From contig NW_027475165.1 of NCBI RefSeq assembly GCF_051020985.1, positions 528,653-592,652 on the forward strand: DNA of 64,000 nucleotides, in the 5' to 3' direction. Shown piece after piece: positions 52,453-62,200 of the stretch. How positions within the stretch are numbered: position 1 is the stretch's first letter; every line of letters starts with the position of its first letter. Both the position numbers and the translations under genes were made by a program. The notes beneath the pieces were generated by a model. It had not been told where the DNA came from, searched no databases, and was given only the letters and a program-made list of their open reading frames with translations. This DNA is from Nomia melanderi. Taxonomy: Eukaryota > Arthropoda > Insecta > Hymenoptera > Halictidae.

Positions 52453-53673
52453 CGCTCTTAAGACTAAGTCCTACGCTAAGTGAGACAGAAGAAGAGACAG
52501 AGTTGCTGTGGCAAATATTTCTAAGTGCCACAGCGAGGCGAAACGGGGAGGATAGACAGAGTGGGAATAACAGAGGAAGAGAAGAGAAAACTAAGTCCAA
52601 AGCGACAGAAGGAATACCGCCACGCGCTAACACCCTACTGACTCCGCCGGCACTAAGTCCGGTGTCGAAGACTGCCTGGAAAAATGACAGCCTCCGACGT
52701 GGCAGTCGGTAGGGAGACTAACAGGTGACGGTTACGAAGGAGTGCAGCGATCTCGATGGAGGAAGAGCGATGGAATCACCCACTCCACCGAGGACTGCAC
52801 TAACTAACGGGTGAGTGGAGTCAGCCTCCACGCGGGCGGTGACTGAAGGGAAAAGAAGGAAGTGGAGGCGCCACTCGACTCGGACCTCACGCGTCCCGGT
52901 CCGTTGATACACTTCAACGGATGAGAGAGATCGGAGGAGTGGGTGGACGCGTAGGGGTAAGGTAGAGGACTACCGACGATGATTCGAGCACCGCAGACGG
53001 CTGGAGACCGGCTGCGTTACCCTCCTCACTGCCGGGGGGATAGAAAGAGAAGAGAGACTCACTCGGCGCAGGAGTCCAGCGATGCAGGAGCTCTCTCCGA
53101 GGGGAATAACACCTCGCTCCTGATTCCTGATCCAGCGGAGGTAGACGTGGATCAGGCGAGCCGTCCTTCCCGTCGGGGTTGCCGATGGCCAAGTCCTGGT
53201 GGGTCGTAGCGGTGTTGGGTGACCCACGTAGAGGAAGACCAGGGCTGATGGGGTTGGCCTGTGGTGGTTGTTGGCGTCCAAGTAGAGGGCTGGTTGTCCT
53301 AGGACCCTCTTAGACCCTCAGTAGACCCTGGTCGTCCTCTCCCTCGGTTGTCCACGGAAGCAGGATGGTGGGCGGCGCAGGTGGTGATGCGCAGGTGACC
53401 CTCCCGCGCAGGTGGGTGGCGCAGGTGTACTCCCGCGCAGGCTTGATCCGGTCCCGTGGCGAAGGCACTTTATCACACTTTACCGCACAACACCTCGAGC
53501 ACTGATCGTGAACAGACCTTGCCGCGCACACGCCCGATCGCAACTCGGCCCGCACTGTTGCGTAGTACCGCGGCGGGTGAATTTACCGAGATTTCGGGAC
53601 TTCGCGGAGCCAGAATATTAAGGGGCTTACTCTTTGGAGTCCCGAGTCGGTCCAGCAGGTGAAAAAAAATAAG
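52453..53673 (-). other. Probable 5' UTR of the long copy
   Basis: This is about 1.2 kb of GC-rich, non-coding DNA between the zinc-finger ATG and the U2 fragment. No protein family is visible in any frame. It contains repeated CACCTGCGC motifs (minus strand, about 53,370-53,445) and GACCCTC direct repeats (about 53,300-53,330). By position it should hold the element's 5' UTR and any promoter. No U2 nt 1-36 segment lies here, so the element's true 5' junction cannot be fixed from this copy. Confidence 0.55.
53370..53445 (-). repeat. Clustered CACCTGCGC motifs
   Basis: The minus strand carries several CACCTGCGC or CCTGCGCGGGAG repeats within 75 bp. CACCTG is an E-box-type hexamer. Function is unknown. 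Confidence 0.6.
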
Positions 53674-53674
53674 A

Positions 53675-53700
53675 GCTCTAATTAGCAGCGCTAATTGAGC
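53675..53700 (-). promoter_or_regulatory. Hairpin followed by T8 just after the U2 fragment
   Basis: Positions 53,690-53,700 and 53,675-53,686 form an 11-bp stem with one bulged base and a 3-nt AGC loop. On the minus strand it is followed within a few bases by eight T (53,662-53,669). It lies at the U2 3' end and could reflect 3'-end formation or the start of the next element. Confidence 0.5.
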
Positions 53701-53844
53701 CGTTTCTGGCGGCACTGCAGTGCCGGACCGACTCACGGCGGAAGTGGAGCGAGCCCTAGTGATCCGCCTGAATCCAAAAATCGGGTTAATTTTCTGACTC
53801 CGCGATGCGGAGTGTATCAGATATTAAGCTGATAAGAACAGATA
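53693..53844 (-). pseudogene. U2 snRNA gene fragment, about nt 37 to the 3' end
   Basis: The minus strand reads TATCTGTTCTTATCAGCTTA and ATATCTGATAC (U2 stem IIa region). It continues with a stem IIb hairpin (ACTCCGC/GCGGAGT), the Sm site GATTTTTGGA, and a terminal stem GGCACTGCAGTGCC where human U2 has GGTATTGCAGTACC (paired changes keep the stem). The ~152-nt length equals U2 from nt 37 to its 3' end. The first ~36 nt and the promoter are not adjacent. They are replaced by the 3' end of a truncated retrotransposon, so this copy cannot make normal U2. The break lies inside the branch-site recognition sequence GUAGUA. Confidence 0.85.
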
Positions 53845-53852
53845 AAAAGCGC

Positions 53853-53858
53853 TTTATT
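53853..53858 (-). promoter_or_regulatory. AATAAA at the truncated copy's 3' end
   Basis: AATAAA on the minus strand lies about 10 nt before the U2 junction, matching the arrangement in the long copy. Confidence 0.5.
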
Positions 53859-53871
53859 CACAAAGAATGTT

Positions 53872-53926
53872 CCCCCAGCCTTACATTGTTTGGCTGGGGG
53901 TGGATACATAGTAGCGCCTTTATGGC
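53872..53926 (-). promoter_or_regulatory. 3'-terminal RNA hairpins of the truncated copy
   Basis: CCCCCAGCC (53,872-53,880) and GGCTGGGGG (53,892-53,900) form a 9-bp stem with an 11-nt loop. CGCC (53,914-53,917) and GGCG (53,923-53,926) form a second hairpin. Relative to the long copy, an A-T pair replaces a G-C pair at one stem position, a compensatory change that supports a real RNA structure. Confidence 0.72.
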
Positions 53927-55173
53927 GAAGGCAAAATAGTTGATATAACTCTATAGCGTCTGTCGCTATTTTCAGATCTCAATCGGCGGTGGCTCTTATC
54001 TCATAAACACCTTAGCATTTATATGAATCTAGCAAGAGTCTGAATATGTATATACTAGTGGAAGTAGATAGTTAATCGAATAAATAGCCAAACTAGAATA
54101 AATTATAGAAATAAATAAATAATAGTAGCGTAGATTAAATATACAAATATACATAGCATACATAAATATAAACAAGAAAAGAAGAGGCACAGAAATATAT
54201 AAATATACATAAATAAATAAATAAATAAATAGATAAAATAAATAACCAAACAGAAATAAGCGAGAATAAACATTAAAGATTAAATAAACAAATATACATA
54301 GCATAAATAAATATGGACAAAATAAATATAAGTGTAGATATATAGCTAAAGGTAATTTTCAATATATACAATTCAGTGGTTAAATATGTACATAATATGT
54401 AGTTCCTAGTCAAATCCGGGCTCTACTGTGCCCCGGCCTTCGCCATAGAAAACAGCACAAAAATAAAATAAAATAAATAGATATATAAATATAAATACGA
54501 TTAAAAGCATCTCAGTAGCGGCTATTTCGCATTTCAATTAGGGCGCATGCGCGGAAGTGCAGTTATAGAGAAGCGGTTAGTATAGAATTAGAGTAGGCGG
54601 TTGAGGCAGGGAATGATTAAAATGAATAGATCAGATAGATAAAATAATCAAGTAAATAAATAAATAAATAATAAATAATAAATAAATAAATAAATAGATA
54701 AATAAATAAACTGGGATAAAAAAATCAGAAATATAAAAAAATTAAAGAAAAATAAAAGAAAGAGTACCAAATTGATGAATAATTAGAACCAGTGTCACAT
54801 CACTAATTAAGAAATCGTTACCAAATCTCGTAGTTAGTTCAGAAAGAAAAAATAAACAGATATGTAAATAAATATGTAAATAAATAAATATGTAGATGAA
54901 TAAATATGTACATAGATAAATATGTGAATAAATAAATGTGTACATAAATAAATAAATACGTAAGTAGAATGAAAGAAAAAAGAAAAAAATATGTAACTAA
55001 ATAGACAAATATATCGTTAGTCAGTATGTTTGAAATGGTTAAGTAAATAGATAAATAAAAACCAGGAAAAGAATATAATTAAATGAGTTAATAACTAAAT
55101 AAATAAGTAGTTAAATAAACAGAGTAAGATAGATAGAACATTAATAGTTATATAGACGAAATGATAAATAAAT

Positions 55174-56615
55174 GGCCATAAGGCCGAGAAGCGAACTCGA
55201 TGTGTGTTATGAGAGTACACTTTGATCTCAGCCATAAGGCCGAGGAGCGATCTAGATGTGTGTTATGACAGTACACTTTGATCTTACCCATAAGGCCGAG
55301 CAGCGATTTGGATATGGGTTAATCGACTACACTTTGATCTTAGCCAGAAGGCCGAGAAGCGATTTGGATGAGTGTTATGGGAGTACAGTTTGATCTTAGC
55401 CACAAAGCCGAGGAGCGATCTGGATTTGTGTTATTCCAGTTCACTTTGATCTTAGCCATAAAGCCGAGAATCGATCTGCATTTGTGTTATGCGAGTACAC
55501 TTTGATCTTAGCCGTGAGGCCGAGAAGCTATCTGTATATGGGTTATTCGGGTACAATTTGATCTTATCCATAAGGCCAGGAAGCGGTCTGGATGTGTGTC
55601 ATGCGAGTTCAATTTGATCTTAGCCATAGTGCCGAGAAGCGACCTGGATGTGTGTTATGCGAGTGCACTTTGACCTTAGCCATAAGGCCGAGCAGCGTTC
55701 TGGATTTGTGTTATGCGAGTACACTTTGATCTTAGCCATAAGCCCATGAAGCGTTCTGGATGTGTGTTATTCGAGTACACTTTTATCTTAGCCATAAGGC
55801 CTGGAAGCGATCTGGATGTGTGTTATCCGAGTGTAATTTGATCTTAGCCATAAGGACGAGAAGCGATCTGGATGTGTGTTATGCGAGTACACTTTGATCT
55901 TATTCATAAGGCTGAGAAGCGTTCTGGCTGAGTTTTATGCCAGTAGAGTTTGATCTTAGCCATAACGCCTAGAAGCGATCTGGTTGTGTGTTATGCGAGT
56001 ACACCTTGATCTTAGCCATAACACCGAGAAGCGATCTGGAGGTGTGTTATGCGAGTACACTTTGATCTTATCCATAGGGCCGAGAAGCTCTCGGGATGTG
56101 TATTATGCGAGTACCCTTTGATCTTAGCCATCAAGCCGAGACGCGATCTGGATGTGTGTTACGCGAGTACACTTTGATCTTAGCCTAACCGCGAGAAGAG
56201 ATCTGTACGTGTGTTATACGAGTACGATCTTATCTTAGCCATAAGCCGCGAAGCGATCTGGAGTTGGGTTATGCTCGCACACTTTGATCTTAACCATAAT
56301 ACCGGGAAGCGATCTGGATGTGTGTTTTGCGAGTACCCATTGATCTTAGTAATAAGGCCGATATGCGATCTGGATGTGTGTTATGTGAGTATACATTGAT
56401 CGTAGCCATAAGGATGAGAAGCGGTCTGGATTTGGGTTATTCGAGTACACTTTGATCTTAGCCATAAGGCCGAGAAGCGATCTGGATTTGGTTTAGTCGA
56501 GTACTCTTTGATCTTAGCAATAAGGCCGAGAAGCGATCTGGATGTGTGTTATGCGAGTACGCTTAGATCGTAGCCATGAGTGCCAGAAGCGATCTGGATT
56601 TTGTTTATTCGAGTA
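55174..56615 (-). repeat. 56-bp U2-derived satellite, minus orientation
   Basis: There are about 26 units in the same orientation as the retrotransposon. The first (55,174-55,230) is broken by the truncated element. Monomers are more diverged from each other than in the 39-42 kb array. The array ends at TCGAGTACTAATAATAAACA. Confidence 0.92.
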
Positions 56616-59600
56616 CTAATAATAAACAAATAAACCTATATAAAACTATATAAAACTATATAAAACTATATAAAACTACATATAACTATGTAAAACTATA
56701 TAAACCTAGAAAAACTATATAAAATTATATGAAGCTGTATAAAACTATATAAAACTATGTAAACCTAATAAAACTATATAAAACTATACAAACCTATGTA
56801 AAACTATATAAAACTATATAAAACTATATAAATGTATATAAAACTATTTCAAACTAATGAAACTATATAAAACTGTATAAAACTATATAAAACTATATAA
56901 AACTATATAAAACTATATAAAACTATATAAAACTATGTAAAACTATATAAAAGTATATGAAATTAATAAAACTATATAAAACTATATAAAACTATTCAAA
57001 ACCACATAAGACTACATATAACTATGTAAAACTATACAAACCCAGGAAAACTATAGAAAATTATATGAAGCTGTATAAAACTATATAAAACTATGTCAAC
57101 CTAATAAAACTATATAAAACTATACAAACCTATGTAAAACTATATAAAACAATATAAAACTATGTAAAACTATATAAAACTATATAGAACTATATAAAAA
57201 TATTTAAAACTGTATAAAACTAAATAAAACAATTTAAAACTACATAAGACTATATAAAACAATATAAAACTACATAAATCTGGTAAAACTATATAAAACT
57301 GTGTAAATCAACAAAAATCAATATAAAACTATATAAAACTATATAAAACTAACAAAACTATATAAAACTATGTAAAACTGATAAAACAATATAAAACTAT
57401 ATAAAACTATATAAAACTATATAAATCTATTAAAACTATATGAAACAATATAAAACTATGTAAGACTATATAAAACTATATAAAAGAGTATAAAACATCA
57501 CAAATCATTATAAAACTATATAGAAGCATACAAAACTATATAAAACTTATAAAAGTATATAGAATTATATAACACTATATAAAAGTATTTAAAACTATAT
57601 AAAACTATATAAAATACTATAAAACAATATAAACCTGGTAAAACTATATAAAACTGTGTAAAACAACACAAATCAGTATAAAACTGTATGAAACTATATA
57701 AAACTATATAACACTACATAAGACAATATCAATAGGTATAAAACTATATATAAACTTATGAAACTATATAAAACTATATAAAACTACATAAAATAATATC
57801 AGTCTATATGAAACAACATAAAACTACATAAAACGATATCAATCTATAAAAAACTATATAAAACTACAAACAACATTATCGAGCTATATAAAACTATATA
57901 AAACTATATAAAACTATATAAAACTAAATAAAATGGTATAAAACTATATAAAACTAAATAAAATGGTAGAAAACTATATGAAACTATATAAAGATACAGA
58001 AATCTATTAAAACTATATCAAACTATATAAAGATATATAGATCTATTAAAACTATATAAAACTTTATAAAACAATACAAAACAATATAAAACGATATAAT
58101 ACTATATAAAACTATATAAATATATTAAAACTATATTAAACTTTATAAAACTGCATAAAAGAATATCAATCTATATAAAACTAAATAAAACTGGATAAAA
58201 CTATATAAAACTATGTAAAACTATATAAAACAATATAAATCTAAATAAATGTATGTAAAACTATATAGAACTATATAAAACTATACACCACTATATAAAA
58301 CTATATGAAACTATATAAAACTATATAAAACTATATAAAACTATATAAAACTATATAAAACTATATAAAACTATATAAAACTATATAAAACTATATAAAA
58401 CTATATAAAACTACATAAAACTGTATAAAACAATATGAAACTATATAAACTTAGTAAAACTATATAAAACTGTGTAAAACAACACAAATCAATATACAAC
58501 TATATGAAACTATATAAAACCAAATGAAAGTATATAAAACTATGTGAAACTATATAAAACTGTATAAAACTAACAAAACTATATAAAATCTTATAAAACT
58601 ATATAAAACTATATAAATCTATTGAAACTACATTAAACTATATAAAACTATATAAGACTATATAAAACCATATAAAACTATATAAAACTATATAAATCTA
58701 TTAAAACAATATTAAACTATATTAAACTGCACAAAGCGATATCAATCTATGTAAAACTATATAAAGCTATATAAAGCTATATAAAACTATGTAAAAATAA
58801 AAAACTAATAAAACTATATAAAACTATATAAATCTATTAAAACTATAATAAACTATATCAAAATGCATAAAACAATATCAATCTATGTAAAACTATACAA
58901 AGCTATATATAATTATATAAAACTATGTAAAAATATAAAACTAATAAAACTATATAAAACTATATAAAATTATATGAAACTATATGAAACTGTATAAAAC
59001 TATATAAAACTATATAAAACTATACAAAACTATATAAAACTATATAAATCTATATGAAACTATGTAAAACGTTATAAAACGGTGTAAAACTATATAAAAC
59101 AAATAAAACTATATAAAACTATATAAAACTATATGAAACTATATAAAACTATATAAAACTATATAAAACTATACAAAACTATATAAAACTATATAAATCT
59201 ATATGAAACTATGTAAAACATTCTAAAACCGAGTAAAACTATATAAAACTAGTAAAACTATACAAAAATACATAAAAGTATATAAAACTATTTAAATCTA
59301 TATAAAACTACATAAATCTATTAAAACTATATTAAATTATGTAAAACTATATAAAACTATATAAATCTATCAAAACTACATAAAACTACATAAAACAATA
59401 TCAATCTATACAAAACTATATAAAACTATACAAAACTATATAAAACTATGTAAAACTAACAAAACTATATGAGACCATATAAATCTATATAAAACTATGT
59501 AAACCTATACAAAACTAATAAAACTACATAAAAATACATAAAACTGTATAAAACTATACAAAACTATATAAAACTATATAAAACTATATAAAACTATATC

Positions 59601-60100
59601 AAACAATATAAAAATGTATAATACTATATAAAACGATATAAAACTATATAAAACGATATAAAAGTATTCAAAACAATACGAAAAAATATGAAACTGTGTC
59701 AAGCAATGTAAAATGGTGTAATACAATATAGAACAATATAGAAAAATTTAAACCGCATGAAACTATATAAGACTATGGATACTATATAAAACTACATAAA
59801 TTATATTAAACTATACAGATCTATATAAAACTATATAGGCCAATATAGAACTATTTCAAGTTATATAAAACTGCAAAAAACTTCATAAAACTACACAAAA
59901 CTTCATGATAATATATATAACTGCATAACACAATGTAAAAGGTGAAATACAATAAAAAAGTATACAATACAATGTAAAACCACGTAAAACTACATAATGC
60001 TATAGAAACGTGTATAATACTATATAAAACAGTATAAAATTATATAGAAATATAATATATTATACAAAACTGTATAAAAATGTATAAAATTATATAAAAC
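56616..60100 (+). repeat. 10-bp AT-rich satellite, + orientation
   Basis: ACTATATAAA units with the same spectrum of variants as at 31-39 kb. A perfect run of about 13 units lies at 58,310-58,420. Local duplications exist, for example AACTTAGTAAAACTATATAA-type strings and TATATAAAACTATACAAAAC blocks at about 58,975-59,060 and 59,120-59,200. The end degenerates and enters the junction module described at 38,970. Confidence 0.94.
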
Positions 60101-60268
60101 TCGCAGAACACAATTCCACAACGCTTCTCCACCTTACACTTAATATCAAAGTGTACTCGCATTACACGGATCCCGATCGCTGGTCGGCATCACGGTTAAT
60201 ATCAACGTGTACCCACAAAGCACAGATCCAGATCGGCTCCCGGGCCTTACGGCTAATATAAATAATTA
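60101..60268 (+). repeat. Short + oriented U2-satellite block (~3 units)
   Basis: Degenerate 56-bp units after AAAACTCGCA, matching the start of the 39.2-kb array. They end at CTAATATAAATAATTATGG. Confidence 0.85.
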
Positions 60269-62200
60269 TGGAAAAGCATAGCCATAAGGCCGAGAAGCGA
60301 TCTGGATGTGTGTTATGCGGGTAAACTTTGATCTTAGCCATGAGGCCGAGATGCGATCTGGATGTGTGTTATGCGGGTAAACTTTGATCTTAGCCATGAG
60401 GCCGAGATGCGATCTGTATTTGGGTCATTCGTGTACACTTTGATCTTACCCATAAGGCCGAGAAGAGATCTCGATGTGTGTCATGCGAGGACCCTTTAAT
60501 CTTAGCCATAAGGCAGAGAAGCGATCTGGATGTGTGTTATGCGAGTACACTCTGACCTTAGCCATCAGGCCGAGAAGTGATCTGGATGTGTGTTATGCGT
60601 GTACACTTTGACCATAGCCATAAGGCCGAAAATCGATCTGAATTTGGGTTATTCGAGTACACTTTGATATTAGCCATAAGGGCGAGAAGCGTTCTGGATG
60701 TTTGTTATGCGAGTACACTTTGATCTTAGCCATAAGGCCAAGAAGCGACCTGGATGTGCGTTATGCGGGTACACTTTGATCTTAGACACAAGGCCGAGAA
60801 ACAATCTGGATGTGCGTTATGAGCGTACACTTTGATCTTAGCCATAAGCCCGAGAAGCGATCTGGATGTGTGTTATGCGAGTACACTTGATCTTAGCCAT
60901 ATGGACGGGAAGCGATCTGGATATGTCTTATGCGAGTACTCTTTGATCTTAGCCGTACTGTCGAGCAGCGATCTGGATTTAGGTTATTCGTGTACACTTT
61001 GATCTTCGCGATAAGGCCGAGAAGCGATGTGGCTTTGGGTTATTCGAGTACACTTTGACCTTAGCCATAAGGCCGGGAAGTGATCTGGATGTGTGTTATG
61101 CGAGTACACTCTGACCTTAGCCATCAGGCCGAGAAGTGATCTGGATGTGTGTTATGCGTGTACACTTTGACCATAGCCGTAAGGCCGAAAATCGATCTGA
61201 ATTTGGGTTATTCGAGTACACTTTGACCTTAGACATAAGGCCGAGAAGCAATCTGGATGTGTGTTATGCTAGTACAGTTTGATCTTAGCCATGAGGCCAA
61301 GAAACGATCTGGATGTGTGTTATGCGAGTCCCCTTTGATCTATTCCATAAGGCGGAGAAGCGATCTGGATGTGTGGTATGCGAGTACAGTTTGTTCTGTG
61401 CCATAAGGCCGGGAAGCGATCTGGATGTGTATTATGTGAGTACACTTTGATCGTAGCCATAAGTCCGCGAAGCGACCTGCATGTGAATTATGCGAGTACA
61501 CTTTGATCGTAGCCATAAGGACGAGAAGCGATGTGGATGTGTGTTATGCGTTTACACTTTGATCTTAGCCATAATGCCGACAAGCGATCTGGATGTTTAT
61601 TATGCGAGTACACTTTGATCTTAGCCATAAGGCCGTGTAGCGATCTGAATGTGTGTTATGCGAGTACACTTTGATCTTACTCATAAGCCCGTGAAGAGTT
61701 CCTGCTGTTTCTTGTGCGAACGCGCATTGATCTTAGCTATACGGACGTGCAGTAATCTGGATTTGGGTTATTCCAGTACACTTTGATCTTAACCATAAGA
61801 CAGAGAAGCGATTAGGATGTGTGTTATGCGAGTACACTTTGATCTTCGCACTAAAGTCGAGAACTGATGTGGATGTGTGTTATGAGACTACACTTTGATC
61901 CTAACCATAAGGCCGAGAAGCGAACTCGATGTGTTTTATGCGAGTATACTTTGATCATAGCCGTAAGGCCGAGAAGCGACCTTGGTTTGGTGTATTCGAG
62001 TAAACTTTGATCTCAGCCATAAGGCAGAGTAGTGATCTGGATGTGTATTATGAGAGTACACTTTGATCTTATCCATAAGGCCGAGAAGCGATCTGGATTT
62101 GGATTATTTGAGTACACTTTGACGTTACCCATAAATCCGAGAAGCGATCTGGATGTCTGTTATGCTAGTACACTTTGATCTTAGTCTTAAGGCCGAGAAG
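60269..62200 (-). repeat. 56-bp U2-derived satellite, minus orientation
   Basis: There are about 34 units. Immediate duplication of one unit is seen at 60,320-60,415 (TGCGGGTAAACTTTGATCTT twice). A two- to three-unit block at about 60,520-60,665 recurs at about 61,080-61,225, an offset of about 560 bp (10 units). The array ends abruptly at about 62,200, inside a monomer, against the 10-bp satellite. Confidence 0.93.

Larger units (their letters stand above)
45573..53692 (-). mobile_element. R2-group (Utopia-like) non-LTR retrotransposon, long decayed copy
   Basis: On the minus strand, in order: a 5' region (53,692-52,453), N-terminal CCHH zinc fingers (52,452-51,976), a Pro/Thr/Arg-rich linker, reverse transcriptase (about 49,800-48,900), a CCHC-type knuckle (about 47,920) and a restriction-like endonuclease (about 47,770-47,600), then a long AT-rich 3' UTR ending in a hairpin and AATAAA. 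This architecture is that of the R2/NeSL group. The U2 target makes Utopia the best name: Utopia is the RLE-type family reported in U2 genes, including in wasps. The 3' end is joined to U2-satellite sequence. The 5' limit is uncertain and is placed here just after the U2 fragment. Frameshifts and stops make this copy non-functional as it stands. Confidence 0.8.
53845..55173 (-). mobile_element. 5'-truncated second retrotransposon copy (3' UTR only)
   Basis: On the minus strand this contains only 3' UTR sequence homologous to the long copy. Shared landmarks are GAACCAGTGTCACATCACTA at about 54,786, the GCGCATGCGCG island at 54,543-54,553, GGCCTTCGCCATAGAAAAC at about 54,437, the terminal hairpins and AATAAA. 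It is joined at its 3' end to U2 nt ~37 after a short T-run, and at its 5' end to a U2-satellite monomer broken at about U2 nt 20-21. 5' truncation is typical of target-primed reverse transcription. The stretch 54,830-55,173 is AT-rich with TAAA runs and no clear match to the long copy. There is no coding sequence. Confidence 0.8.

Noticed and set aside
45573..53692. Keno (Tx1-clade) as an alternative U2-targeting element
   Set aside because: Keno-type elements carry an N-terminal apurinic-type endonuclease. This element has N-terminal zinc fingers and a C-terminal knuckle plus restriction-like endonuclease, the R2-group arrangement.
54029..54945. Small minus-strand frames of 67-91 codons
   Set aside because: They are Tyr/Ile/Phe-rich translations of AT-rich 3' UTR simple repeats with no start context or domain.
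56211..56399. 62-codon + strand frame, and an 82-codon frame at 45,453-45,701
   Set aside because: Both run across antisense U2-satellite monomers (the second into the element 3' end), have repeating 56-bp content, and show no conserved domain.
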